Positions 52,709-61,168 of a DNA stretch of 64,000 nt are shown one piece after another. The stretch covers positions 3,131,501-3,195,500 of the forward strand of contig NZ_CP060695.1 of the NCBI RefSeq assembly GCF_014352875.1, given 5' to 3'. The stretch's first letter is position 1; each line of letters opens with the position of its first letter. A program made the translations under genes and the position numbers. Origin of the DNA: Polaribacter pectinis (GTDB lineage: Bacteria; Bacteroidota; Bacteroidia; Flavobacteriales; Flavobacteriaceae). Under the pieces are notes generated by a model that saw only the letters and a program-made list of their open reading frames with translations, was not told the DNA's origin and searched no databases.

Positions 52709-53428
52709 ATGAAAACAACAAACAAATTTTTAAAACTTTTAGTACTTGTGTTTGCAATAACATTTGCAGCATGTAGTAACAATAATGATGATATTTTAGA
52801 AGAAGAAGAATTATCAGAAATTGTAATGCAAGATTTTGCAGATGACATTCAAAATATGTCTGTTCCTACAGGTTTGGCTAACTCTAATAATCAATATGCA
52901 CAGCAAGCAAATGCTCAATTCGAAGCCTTAAAAAGTTTGGGAACTTCTTTTGCATCATTATTTACAATACCAGCAAACGCAACTTCTGCAAAATCGTCAA
53001 GCAAAACTGCTTCAAAATCTACTATTTTATCAACCAAAACTTATACTTGGTCTTCAGGAGATACAACAATTAACTATACAATTTCAGAAGAATCAGACAG
53101 ATATTCTTTTACCTACAATATTGTATCTAGCAGTTTTACGGGTAAATTAATGGATGGTTATCAATTAAAAGATGGTAGTTATGCGCAAGCTAATTTATAT
53201 TCAGATAATCAATTAGTTTCTACAATTAAATGGACAGTTACTGAAACCACAACTAAAATTGAACTAGATTCTGATGGCTACAGATTTGTTCTAGAATCTA
53301 ATAATTCTGATAATTCAGGAACTTTAAAACTATACGAATCCAGCACATTGTATGCAACTTATTTATGGAATGCTAATGGTTCTGGTACATACACAGATCA
53401 TATAAATAATGAAACTTATAGTTGGTAA
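52709..53428 (+). CDS. Hypothetical lipoprotein
   Basis: The 239-residue protein has a lipoprotein signal (FAITFAACS). An acidic segment (NNNDDILEEEELSE), a helical Ser/Ala-rich region (about 45-95) and a C-terminal beta-sheet domain (about 100-239; TYTWSSGDTTINYTISEESDRY, SGTLKLYESSTLYATYLWN) follow. I do not recognise a family. It lies 8 nt after the large T9SS gene and is probably its partner on the same transcript. A terminator follows at 53508-53540. Confidence 0.7.
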   Translation: MKTTNKFLKLLVLVFAITFAACSNNNDDILEEEELSEIVMQDFADDIQNMSVPTGLANSNNQYAQQANAQFEALKSLGTSFASLFTIPANATSAKSSSKTASKSTILSTKTYTWSSGDTTINYTISEESDRYSFTYNIVSSSFTGKLMDGYQLKDGSYAQANLYSDNQLVSTIKWTVTETTTKIELDSDGYRFVLESNNSDNSGTLKLYESSTLYATYLWNANGSGTYTDHINNETYSW

Positions 53429-53507
53429 ATAATTAAAGAAATTAGAGAAGAAGAAAAAAGCACAATTAATTGTAATTAAATTAGGGGTTAATATTTTAAT
53501 TGTGCCA

Positions 53508-53540
53508 ACAGCATCAAAATTTTTTGATGCTGTGTTTTTA
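53508..53540 (+). terminator. Intrinsic terminator after the hypothetical lipoprotein
   Basis: ACAGCATCAAAA/TTTTGATGCTGT, 12-bp stem, short loop, then GTTTTTA. An ATG-like long frame beginning at 53502 runs across this hairpin and is not used. Confidence 0.85.
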
Positions 53541-53591
53541 TGGCACGTTCTTTGTTTTAACAAAGTCTTAACATTTAAAAACTTTCTAATT

Positions 53592-54329
53592 ATGAAAAAC
53601 TTAAAAAAAGTACCAACCAAACAATTAGAAAAGTTCTCTAACATTTTTACCCAGTTAGGACTTGTACTCGTGCTATTTATTGTCTACTTAACAATGGAGC
53701 ACCAAACAGAACAGAAAACAGCAATTGTTTTTGAACCTGATATAGAAAACTATGTCTATATTGAACCCAGCACAGAAGTTCTTTTTACAAAAGAGCCTAA
53801 AGTTGTAGAGAAAGTAGAACCATTAAAATCTAAACCTCTTATTATAGATGCTCCTATTGAAGTCGGCTCTATAGAAACATTTATTGAAAAACCAAAAGAA
53901 AAAGAGGTTGTAAAAGTAAATAGAGGAGATATTATAACTGTTAATATTCCTGAAGAAGACCCAATTATTGAAGACGTACCTTTTACAATGGTACAAGACG
54001 CACCAGTTTTTAAAGGATGTGAAGGATTAGCAAAAAAAGAAAATAAAATTTGTTTCGATGAAAAAATGAAACAATTTGTACAACGAAATTTTGATGCAGA
54101 ATTGGCAAACGAACTAGGTTTACATTCAGGAAAGCATAAAATTCAAACCCAATTTGTAATCGATAATAACGGAAATGTAGTTGATGTTAAAATTAGAGCA
54201 CCACACAAACAGTTAGAAAAAGAAGCAGATAGGTTAATAAAAAAGTTGCCAAAATTTAAACCTGGCAAACAAAATAACAGAACAGTAAAAGTACGGTATG
54301 TTTTACCAATAGCTTTTAGAGTAGAATAA
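53592..54329 (+). CDS. TonB-like energy transducer protein
   Basis: The 245-residue protein starts MKNLKKVPTKQLEKFSNIF. It has one transmembrane helix (about 22-41), a Pro/Glu/Lys-rich linker (about 60-135) and a TonB-type C-terminal domain (about 145-245: DAPVFKGCEGL, KICFDEKMKQF, KPGKQNNRTVKVRYVLPIAF). It is a paralogue of the protein at 40353-41081, with the same KQLE-FS-IF start, and the C-E-G ... C-F pair is shared. No ExbBD genes are nearby. I start at the ATG at 53592 because the longer frame covers the preceding terminator. Confidence 0.87.
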   Translation: MKNLKKVPTKQLEKFSNIFTQLGLVLVLFIVYLTMEHQTEQKTAIVFEPDIENYVYIEPSTEVLFTKEPKVVEKVEPLKSKPLIIDAPIEVGSIETFIEKPKEKEVVKVNRGDIITVNIPEEDPIIEDVPFTMVQDAPVFKGCEGLAKKENKICFDEKMKQFVQRNFDAELANELGLHSGKHKIQTQFVIDNNGNVVDVKIRAPHKQLEKEADRLIKKLPKFKPGKQNNRTVKVRYVLPIAFRVE

Positions 54330-54333
54330 AACA

Positions 54334-54364
54334 AAAACCCAACCAAATAGGTTGGGTTTTTTTA
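54334..54364 (+). terminator. Intrinsic terminator after the TonB-like gene
   Basis: AAAACCCAACC/GGTTGGGTTTT stem, 5-nt loop, seven-T tract. Confidence 0.9.
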
Positions 54365-54442
54365 TGAATAAAATTTTAAGAGTCGTTTAAAATGGCTTTT
54401 AATAATTGTTATTTTCATGTACAAAGAAAACTTCTTATTTGC

Positions 54443-54450
54443 TATTTTTG
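54443..54450 (+). promoter_or_regulatory. -7 promoter box TATTTTTG for deoC, ending 4 nt before the ATG
   Basis: Exact TAnnTTTG match. Its end is 4 nt before the deoC ATG (54455), so the start site would fall at or just after the start codon, implying a leaderless mRNA. Confidence 0.55.
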
Positions 54451-54454
54451 TAAA

Positions 54455-55204
54455 ATGGGAATCAGTCAATTTTTAGACGCTACTTATTTAAAAACAGCAA
54501 GTCAAGCAAATCTTACAGAAGAACAAAATCAACAAAAAGTTATTGATTTAATAAATGAGGCAATTTTGTATGATTATAAATTGGTAATGCTTCGTGCAAA
54601 ACACATTCCTTTAGCAAAAGAAATGCTAACAAAAGCAGCTTCTAAAACATTAATAGGTACTGTAATTGGGTTTCATGAAGGAACTTATTCCATAGAAGAA
54701 AAGTTAGAGGAAGCACAAAATGCAATAAACCTTGGTGCAGATGAGTTAGACTTTGTAATAAATTATGAGGCTTTTAAAAAAGGAAATATAGATTTAGTAA
54801 CAGAAGAAGTGACTAAAGGCACAAAACTTTGTCTTAAAAATAAAAAAGTAGTAAAATGGATCATAGAAGTTGCAGCGCTCACAAACGAAGAAATAATTGT
54901 AATTTCGCAATTGATTAAAGAAATTGTTTTTAATGTTTTTGATAAAGAAAATGCCGATAAGGTTTTTGTAAAATCATCAACAGGGTTTTTTAAAACAGAA
55001 AATAATTTACCAAATGGTGCTACTTTTGAAACAATGAAATTAATTTCAGAAAATGCAAAACCATTAAAAATAAAAGCAGCTGGAGGCGTAAGAGATTATG
55101 TTACAGCCTTAAAAATGATAACTTTAGGCGTAGATAGAATTGGTACATCATCATCTAAAGCAATTGTAAATAAAGAATTAAAAGAAAAATCAACAGGCTA
55201 TTAA
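54455..55204 (+). CDS. deoC: Deoxyribose-phosphate aldolase
   Basis: DeoC cleaves 2-deoxyribose-5-phosphate to glyceraldehyde-3-phosphate and acetaldehyde. The 249-residue protein has LDATYLKTASQ, GADELDFVINYEAFKKGN, the Schiff-base Lys in KVFVKSSTGF and KAAGGVRDYVTALKMI with its second lysine. Length fits the family. The start at 54455 fits the family and lies after the promoter box at 54443-54450; the longer frame from 54392 begins before the promoter and is not used. The gap to RemB is 30 nt; the two are unrelated in function. Confidence 0.93.
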   Translation: MGISQFLDATYLKTASQANLTEEQNQQKVIDLINEAILYDYKLVMLRAKHIPLAKEMLTKAASKTLIGTVIGFHEGTYSIEEKLEEAQNAINLGADELDFVINYEAFKKGNIDLVTEEVTKGTKLCLKNKKVVKWIIEVAALTNEEIIVISQLIKEIVFNVFDKENADKVFVKSSTGFFKTENNLPNGATFETMKLISENAKPLKIKAAGGVRDYVTALKMITLGVDRIGTSSSKAIVNKELKEKSTGY

Positions 55205-55234
55205 TTAAACAATAGCAACTCTATAAATTATAGG

Positions 55235-57310
55235 ATGATAAAAAAATATATACTACTAGTTTTATTATTTCCATCAATATTATTGGCACAATCAGAAAGA
55301 TATCCAATTTTTGATGTTTGTAAAGGAAGTGAAATTAACTCGATAAAAGATTGCTTTTATAAAACGACAAAAAAACATTTTTTTGCAGATTTTAAAACTC
55401 CAGCAATTGTAGAAAATGAAAATTTTACAGGAACAGCAAATGTACTTTTTGTAGTTACAGCAGAAGGAGATTTTAAATTAATATATGCAAATACGCCTTA
55501 TGCAGAGGTTAGAAAAGAGGTAGAAAGAGTTTTTGAAGCATTTCCAAAAATTACTCCAGGTTGGTATAATAATCACGCAATAGAAATGAAATTCGAAATG
55601 CCTATTTTATTTCCAGTTTCTAAAAATACAAATCTAGATACAGACTTAAATTCGCAAACCAACACTATACAGCCAAAAGAAGATTTATTCGAAGTTGTAG
55701 AAAAAAACAAAATTGCAGATTCTACTTTTTTAGAGCATAGTAGTCAGTTAAATATTCCATTTACACATCAAAAATATGTGGATTACGAATTTGCTTTACA
55801 TAAAGCAAACGGAACACATACTGCTTCTAAACCATATATTTATAATGAAATTAGCGAGTATTTAGATTTATCTATAGAAAAAAAGAAGTTTTTAAAACCA
55901 GAAAAGAGAACTTGGTTAGGTAACAAACTTTGGAACGAACATTTACTACAAATTAAAAAGAAAGACTATTGGTTAACTTTAGATTTTTTGGTTGATGTTC
56001 AATTAGGTAAAGATAATTCCGACCAATCTTACACATATAATAATACAAGATTGGTAACAGTAAATGGAGGTTTGGGAAAGAATTTTTCTTATTCTGCAAC
56101 AATTTATGAAAGTCAAGGTAGGTTTGCAGACTATATAAATAGTTTTATTTCAAACACTTCAGCCACTACAAGACCAAAATTTTCTGAAGGATTGGTTCCA
56201 GGAAGAGGAAAAGCAAAAGGATTTAAAACGGATTCTTACGATTATCCTGTAGCAGAAGGTTACCTTTCATATACACCAAATAAGTTTATGCAGTTTCAGT
56301 TTGGTAATGGTAAAAATTTTATTGGAGATGGTTATAGATCTTTTGTTTTGTCAGATGTTTCATCTCCAACAACATATTTAAAAGCAAAAGTAGATTTCTG
56401 GAAAATACAATACACAAATATTTGGATGTGGAATACAGAACCATCACTTTTAGCAGCATCTAACCCTAATGAACATGCAAGAAAATATGTTGCAGCTCAT
56501 TATTTAAGTATCAATTTAAATAAGAGATTAAATATTGGTTTTTTCGAAAGTGCAATTTCTACAGGAGAACAAGGTTTTGACGCAGGTTTTTTAAATCCTA
56601 TAATTTTTTACAGATCTGTAGAGTTTAATAGAGGAGAAGATGCAGGAAATGCACTTGTTGGTTTAACAGGTAAATACAAGTTAAATGATAATATATCTTT
56701 ATACTCTCAATTAATTATTGATGAATTTTCTGTAGGTAATTTAGACGATTTAGGAGATTGGAGAAACAAGTTTGCATATCAAATAGGTGCAAAATATTTC
56801 AATGCTTTTAAAGTAGATAACCTTTTTCTTCAATTAGAATACAATTCTGCAAGACCTTATACATTTGCTCATAAAACACCTATACTTAATTACGGAAATT
56901 ACAGCCAACCTCTAGGGCATCTTTGGGGCGCAAATTTTTGGGAAGCAATTGCCATTGCAAGATATAAGAAAGATAGATGGAGCGGAAGCGCAAAAATAAT
57001 TTTAGGAAAAAAAGGATTCGATTTTCAAGATGAAACTGTAAGTTATGGTGGAAATATTTATCAATCTTATAATGATAGATTTGCAGATACTGGTAATGAA
57101 TTAGCGCAAGGAAACACCGCAAATCTTTTTTTAGTAGATGTACAAGCAAATTATTTATTGAATCCTGCTAATAATTTAAGTCTTTTTGCAGGCTTAAGCT
57201 ATAGAAGTTTTACACCAGAAGTTTCCCTAGTTGGCTTTCCGTCAGGAAATAACGTGTGGTTGTCTGCAGGAATAAGAGCAGATTTATTTAACTGGTATTT
57301 CGATTTTTAA
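55235..57310 (+). CDS. remB: Gliding motility protein RemB-like, with TonB-like N-terminal module and Wzi-like barrel
   Basis: The 691-residue protein has a signal peptide (about 1-19). A TonB-C-terminal-like module (about 22-128; IFDVCKGSEI, KDCFYKTTKKHF, FPKITPGWYNNHAIEMKFEMPI) precedes a long outer-membrane barrel (about 170-691). The barrel carries FQFGNGKNFIGDGYRSFVLSD, the hallmark of the capsule-assembly Wzi/RemB group, and ends with aromatic F. RemB of Flavobacterium johnsoniae is associated with gliding on surfaces. The N-terminal module shares its Cys pair with the TonB-like proteins at 40353 and 53592, which is unusual for a barrel protein. The RemB assignment rests on recognition of the barrel motif. 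Confidence 0.78.
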   Translation: MIKKYILLVLLFPSILLAQSERYPIFDVCKGSEINSIKDCFYKTTKKHFFADFKTPAIVENENFTGTANVLFVVTAEGDFKLIYANTPYAEVRKEVERVFEAFPKITPGWYNNHAIEMKFEMPILFPVSKNTNLDTDLNSQTNTIQPKEDLFEVVEKNKIADSTFLEHSSQLNIPFTHQKYVDYEFALHKANGTHTASKPYIYNEISEYLDLSIEKKKFLKPEKRTWLGNKLWNEHLLQIKKKDYWLTLDFLVDVQLGKDNSDQSYTYNNTRLVTVNGGLGKNFSYSATIYESQGRFADYINSFISNTSATTRPKFSEGLVPGRGKAKGFKTDSYDYPVAEGYLSYTPNKFMQFQFGNGKNFIGDGYRSFVLSDVSSPTTYLKAKVDFWKIQYTNIWMWNTEPSLLAASNPNEHARKYVAAHYLSINLNKRLNIGFFESAISTGEQGFDAGFLNPIIFYRSVEFNRGEDAGNALVGLTGKYKLNDNISLYSQLIIDEFSVGNLDDLGDWRNKFAYQIGAKYFNAFKVDNLFLQLEYNSARPYTFAHKTPILNYGNYSQPLGHLWGANFWEAIAIARYKKDRWSGSAKIILGKKGFDFQDETVSYGGNIYQSYNDRFADTGNELAQGNTANLFLVDVQANYLLNPANNLSLFAGLSYRSFTPEVSLVGFPSGNNVWLSAGIRADLFNWYFDF

Positions 57311-57363
57311 TTTTTTATGAAAAATTTATAAAAAACTATTATAAAAAGTAAAAGATTTATATA

Positions 57364-57447
57364 TATATTTACACCGTGATTTTCATAGATCACACTTTTT
57401 CTTTTTCATAGCAATTTTCCCACTCAATTTATTGAGTGGGTTTTTTT
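57364..57447 (+). ncRNA. Candidate small RNA ending in a strong terminator
   Basis: A near-consensus box TATATTTA (57364-57371) is followed by a GTGAT/ATCAC hairpin (57376-57380 with 57389-57393), two TTTTCATAG copies and a terminator (57419-57447). The transcript would be about 70 nt with no reading frame. It could also be only the distant 3' end of RemB. Confidence 0.35.
57419..57447 (+). terminator. Intrinsic terminator
   Basis: CCCACTCAAT/ATTGAGTGGG, 10-bp stem with a 2-nt loop and a seven-T tract. Confidence 0.9.
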
Positions 57448-57502
57448 ATACAATTCCTAAACAAAACATACTAAAATCTATGGTAAAGTCATATTTATCA
57501 AA

Positions 57503-57510
57503 TATCTTTG
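57503..57510 (+). promoter_or_regulatory. -7 promoter box TATCTTTG for cyoE
   Basis: Exact match; the ATG at 57529 lies 18 nt after it. A TTG at 57508 lies inside the box and cannot be the start. Confidence 0.6.
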
Positions 57511-57528
57511 CAGCTGAATTGTAAAGTA

Positions 57529-58431
57529 ATGAATTCAACAGTTATAACGGCCAATAAAACATCTATGCAAACTATAATTTCAGACTTCAAACAACTTACA
57601 AAAGTTGGTTTGTCTTTAAGTGTTGTGTTTTCTTCTGTTGCTGGTTATTTATTAGCTGTAGATATTATTAATTACACAACCTTAATTTTGTTAGCTGTTG
57701 GTGGTTTCTTAATGGTTGGTGCATCTAATGCATACAATCAAATTATAGAAATTGATACAGATAAGTTAATGAAACGTACACAAAACAGACCTTTACCAAC
57801 AGGTAGAATGTCTGTAAATGTTGCACTAACAATAGCAATTTTATTTACAATTGGCGGAATTTCGATTCTGTATAGCATCAATCCAAAAACGGCTTTGTTT
57901 GGTGCAATCTCAATATTTTTATACACAAGTGCATATACACCTTTAAAATCTGTAACACCATTAGCAGTTTTTGTAGGTGCAATTCCTGGCGCAATTCCGT
58001 TTATGTTAGGTTGGGTTGCAGCTACGAATGAATTTGGTATTGAAGCAGGAATGCTTTTTATGATTCAGTTTTTCTGGCAGTTTCCACATTTTTGGGCAAT
58101 TGGTTGGTTACAATATGAAGAATATAAAAAAGCAGGTTTTAATATGTTGCCAATGAATACTAAAGACAAAGGTGCAGTAAAACAAATCATTTTCTATACA
58201 GTAATAATGATTTTAGTTTCTGTAGTACCTGTTTTAAAAGTTTCAGGAGCATTTTATATTTATCCTTTAACTGCAGTAATTATTGCGCTTTTGGGAGGTG
58301 TAATGTTGTTTTATGGAATAAAATTACATAAAAGCGAAGAAAACACAGATGCAAGAAAATTAATGTTGTCAAGTGTTTTATATATTACAGTTGTGCAAAT
58401 TATATATGTAGTAGATAAATTTTTACATTAA
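57529..58431 (+). CDS. cyoE: Protoheme IX farnesyltransferase (heme O synthase)
   Basis: CyoE/CtaB adds a farnesyl group to heme b to give heme O, the precursor of heme A for the oxidase. The 300-residue membrane protein has about nine helices and the prenyltransferase motif EIDTDKLMKRTQNRPLPTGR with its Asp residues for Mg-diphosphate. YTPLKSVTPLAV and FWQFPHFWAIGWL are also conserved. It starts the respiratory gene cluster and lies 2 nt before the first oxidase subunit III gene. Confidence 0.95.
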   Translation: MNSTVITANKTSMQTIISDFKQLTKVGLSLSVVFSSVAGYLLAVDIINYTTLILLAVGGFLMVGASNAYNQIIEIDTDKLMKRTQNRPLPTGRMSVNVALTIAILFTIGGISILYSINPKTALFGAISIFLYTSAYTPLKSVTPLAVFVGAIPGAIPFMLGWVAATNEFGIEAGMLFMIQFFWQFPHFWAIGWLQYEEYKKAGFNMLPMNTKDKGAVKQIIFYTVIMILVSVVPVLKVSGAFYIYPLTAVIIALLGGVMLFYGIKLHKSEENTDARKLMLSSVLYITVVQIIYVVDKFLH

Positions 58432-58433
58432 AA

Positions 58434-59021
58434 ATGATAGACGAACAAACATTACAAGGAGAATTAACTACTGCTAAAAAGAAATCTGCAAAACCAATGC
58501 TATGGGTTTCTATGATTAGTATGGTTATGTTTTTTGCAGGATTAACAAGTGCTTACGTAATTAGTATGAAAAGAGACGATTGGGTTTCTTTCGATTTACC
58601 AGACGCTTTTTTTACAAGCACCATATTAATTGTTGCAAGTAGTATTACCTTATTTTTATCGCAAAGATTCCTAAAACAAAATAAAAGACAATTGTCTTTA
58701 ATATTAGTTGTTATAACTTTAATTTTAGGAATTGGTTTTGTGTGGCTACAATATGTAGGCTTTAATCAATTAAAGAGTGTTGGGTTATTTTTTACTGGAC
58801 CAGAAAGTACAGTATCAACTTCTTTTATAATTGGTATTACATTTATGCATGTTATACACTTGTTAGCAGGTTTAATTGTGCTACTTGTTGTTATTTATAA
58901 TCATTTTAAATACAAATATAAATCAGATGATATGCTTGGGTTTGAACTAGGTGCAATCTTCTGGCATTTTGTAGATATACTATGGATTTATCTATTTTTC
59001 TTTTTCTATTTTATCAAGTGA
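58434..59021 (+). CDS. Cytochrome c oxidase subunit III family protein, short form
   Basis: The 195-residue protein has five predicted helices. Subunit III motifs include WVSMISMVMFFAGLTSAYV at the start and ITFMHVIHLLAGLIVLL and FWHFVDILWIYLFFFFYF at the end. The final WHFVD is the mark of heme-copper oxidase subunit III. It lies 2 nt after cyoE and 55 nt before a second subunit III gene; tandem subunit III genes are usual in this phylum. Subunits I and II are not in the window. Confidence 0.93.
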   Translation: MIDEQTLQGELTTAKKKSAKPMLWVSMISMVMFFAGLTSAYVISMKRDDWVSFDLPDAFFTSTILIVASSITLFLSQRFLKQNKRQLSLILVVITLILGIGFVWLQYVGFNQLKSVGLFFTGPESTVSTSFIIGITFMHVIHLLAGLIVLLVVIYNHFKYKYKSDDMLGFELGAIFWHFVDILWIYLFFFFYFIK

Positions 59022-59034
59022 TAGAAAATAGTTA

Positions 59035-59042
59035 TTTTTGGC
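59035..59042 (+). promoter_or_regulatory. -7 promoter box TATTTTTG for the second subunit III gene
   Basis: Exact match 34 nt before the ATG at 59077. It may give the coxIII-coxIV pair an internal transcript. Confidence 0.5.
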
Positions 59043-59076
59043 AAACTAATTAAGAATTAATTAACAGAGAATATAT

Positions 59077-60057
59077 ATGGAAGCAAATATTGCTGTACCT
59101 TCAGACGGAAAAAACACTTGGAACGGTGGTGGAGTACAACCATTTGGCGCAAGTTATGGTAAAATGATGATGTGGTTTTTTATCGTTTCTGATGCATTAA
59201 CCTTTTCGGGGTTTTTGGCAGCTTACGGTTTAACACGTTTTAAATTTATAGATTCATGGCCAATTGCGGATGAAGTTTTTACTCACATTCCTTTTTTTCA
59301 TGGAAGTTACCCAATGATTTATGTTGCATTTATGACTTTTGTCTTAATTGCATCTTCAGTAACAATGGTTTTAGCAGTAGATGCTGGGCACCACATGAAT
59401 AAAAAGAAAGTAACTTTTTACATGTTCTTAACTATTATTGGAGGTATTATATTTATCGGTTCTCAAGCTTGGGAATGGAATACCTTTATTAAAGGTTCTT
59501 ATGGAGCAGTTAAAACTACAGATGGTAAAGTTTTACAGTTTGTAAAAGATGGGCATCAGATTGCATTATCAGATTTTGTAGTAGGAGATAGAACAGATGG
59601 TAGAGTAGAACATACTAGAAAAAACGGGTTATGGTTCGAAAAAGAAGCAACTATTTCTACATATTCTATAGACCAAGTAATTAATGCTTACAATGCAAAT
59701 CCAGATATTTTAGTAAAATCAGAATTAATAAATGCTGATGAGAAAAGCAAAGTAATTCTATCTAGAGAAGAAGGAGCAGCACAATTAGCAAAAACTAAAA
59801 TGGTTGTAGAAGGAGCAAACCTAAAAGTAAATGAATACGGAAATACCATTTTTGCAGATTTCTTTTTCTTTATTACAGGTTTCCACGGTTTCCACGTACT
59901 TTCAGGAATCATCATAAACATCATTATCTTTTTTAATGTTATTCTTGGTACTTATGAAAGAAGAGGGCATTATGAAATGGTAGAAAAAGTAGGATTATAT
60001 TGGCACTTTGTAGATTTAGTTTGGGTATTTGTATTTACCTTCTTCTACCTTGTTTAA
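59077..60057 (+). CDS. Cytochrome c oxidase subunit III, long form with hydrophilic insert
   Basis: The 326-residue protein has the subunit III core (MMMWFFIVSDALTFSGFLAAYG at about 28-49, GFHGFHVLSGIIINI and YWHFVDLVWVFVFTFFYLV at the end). A hydrophilic insert (about 140-255; YGAVKTTDGKVLQF, KSKVILSREEGAAQL) splits the helices. This insert is seen in Bacteroidota enzymes and would sit outside the membrane. The subunit IV gene follows 21 nt downstream. Confidence 0.94.
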   Translation: MEANIAVPSDGKNTWNGGGVQPFGASYGKMMMWFFIVSDALTFSGFLAAYGLTRFKFIDSWPIADEVFTHIPFFHGSYPMIYVAFMTFVLIASSVTMVLAVDAGHHMNKKKVTFYMFLTIIGGIIFIGSQAWEWNTFIKGSYGAVKTTDGKVLQFVKDGHQIALSDFVVGDRTDGRVEHTRKNGLWFEKEATISTYSIDQVINAYNANPDILVKSELINADEKSKVILSREEGAAQLAKTKMVVEGANLKVNEYGNTIFADFFFFITGFHGFHVLSGIIINIIIFFNVILGTYERRGHYEMVEKVGLYWHFVDLVWVFVFTFFYLV

Positions 60058-60078
60058 TTTATAAAATAGCATTAAGAA

Positions 60079-60420
60079 ATGGCACACGCACACGAATCGA
60101 ATTTAAAAAGAATCTGGGTAGTTTTCGGAATTTTATCTGTAATTACTATCGTAGAAGTTATATTAGGTATATATAAACCAGCAGGATTACACCTTACAAG
60201 TTTTTTAGGTACAAGCCCATTAAACTGGTTGTTTATCATTTTAACATTAGTTAAAGCATATTATATTACTTGGGCATTTATGCACATGGAAGGAGAAAAA
60301 AAATGGTTTAGAAGATCTGTTGTTTGGACAGCAGTTTTTCTAATATGTTATTTAGTAACATTACTCTTAATAGAAGGAGATTACCTATATAGCACACTAG
60401 GGCCACTTGTAAAATGGTAA
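60079..60420 (+). CDS. Cytochrome c oxidase subunit IV family protein
   Basis: The 113-residue protein has three transmembrane helices and a His-rich start (MAHAHESNLKRIW). The VKAYYITWAFMHMEGEKKWF motif identifies the bacterial COX4/CtaF group. It is a structural subunit that helps assemble the oxidase. It lies 21 nt after subunit III and is followed by a terminator, which closes the first half of the respiratory cluster. Confidence 0.92.
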   Translation: MAHAHESNLKRIWVVFGILSVITIVEVILGIYKPAGLHLTSFLGTSPLNWLFIILTLVKAYYITWAFMHMEGEKKWFRRSVVWTAVFLICYLVTLLLIEGDYLYSTLGPLVKW

Positions 60421-60440
60421 TTTAAAAAAAATAATAATTA

Positions 60441-60465
60441 GGTGGTTTTAACCACCTTTTTTTTG
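60441..60465 (+). terminator. Intrinsic terminator after the oxidase subunits
   Basis: GGTGGTT/AACCACC hairpin with a 2-nt loop, then eight T. Confidence 0.88.
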
Positions 60466-60505
60466 CGCTGAACTTAATATTCAGCTTCTTAAAAATAAGA
60501 TAATC

Positions 60506-61168
60506 ATGAAACTAACAAAAAAGAGAATTGTTTTATTCTTACTTTTTATTTTTCCTTTAATATGTTTTTTAATATTATCTACAGGTAAGAATAACTTTAC
60601 TAAACTGCCTATTGTTACAGAAAATATATTAGATGCTTCTACAATAGATGCCAACACAACATTTAAAGAAAACATTACTATAGTTTGTTTTATTGGTAAT
60701 AATATAGAAAATAGCAAAGGAGGTTTTTTTAATTTGAATGAGAAAGTTTATAAAAAATTTATTGAATACAAAAAGTTTCAAATTATTGCAATTTATCCTG
60801 AAGGAATGGAAGATGATGCAAAAAGGTTAAAAAAAGAAATAGGTGCATTTACAGATATGGTAAAATGGAAGTTTATTTCTGGTTCAAACCAAGCAATAAG
60901 CAATTTATATAAGAGTTTTAATACAAATGATTCTTTAAGTAATATGTATTCTTCAAAAGCGTTTTTGGTTGATAAAAACGGAAATTTAAGAGGAAGAATA
61001 GCAGACGAAGATTACAAAGATGGAATGCTTTACGGTTACAATATGCAATCTGTTTCAGAATTAAATGCAAAATTAAAAGACGATGTTAAAGTACTTTATT
61101 ATGAGTATTATGCAGCATTTAAAGATAAAAATAAAAATAAGGCAGATAGAAAAGAAGTAGGGTTATGA
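60506..61168 (+). CDS. Thioredoxin-fold, SCO-like membrane protein lacking the CxxxC pair
   Basis: The 220-residue protein has an N-terminal transmembrane helix (about 8-25) and a thioredoxin-like fold ending in SKAFLVDKNGNLRGRIADED. The place where SCO proteins carry CxxxC holds a single Cys (ITIVCFIGNN), so redox or copper chemistry is not expected. It lies directly before the true SCO gene with a 4-nt ATGA overlap, suggesting a non-catalytic partner in oxidase assembly. Function is unproven. Confidence 0.75.
   Translation: MKLTKKRIVLFLLFIFPLICFLILSTGKNNFTKLPIVTENILDASTIDANTTFKENITIVCFIGNNIENSKGGFFNLNEKVYKKFIEYKKFQIIAIYPEGMEDDAKRLKKEIGAFTDMVKWKFISGSNQAISNLYKSFNTNDSLSNMYSSKAFLVDKNGNLRGRIADEDYKDGMLYGYNMQSVSELNAKLKDDVKVLYYEYYAAFKDKNKNKADRKEVGL

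Noticed and set aside
53502..53591. N-terminal extension of the second TonB-like protein
   Set aside because: The extension would be translated through a strong terminator hairpin; the ATG at 53592 gives the same start as the paralogue at 40353-41081.
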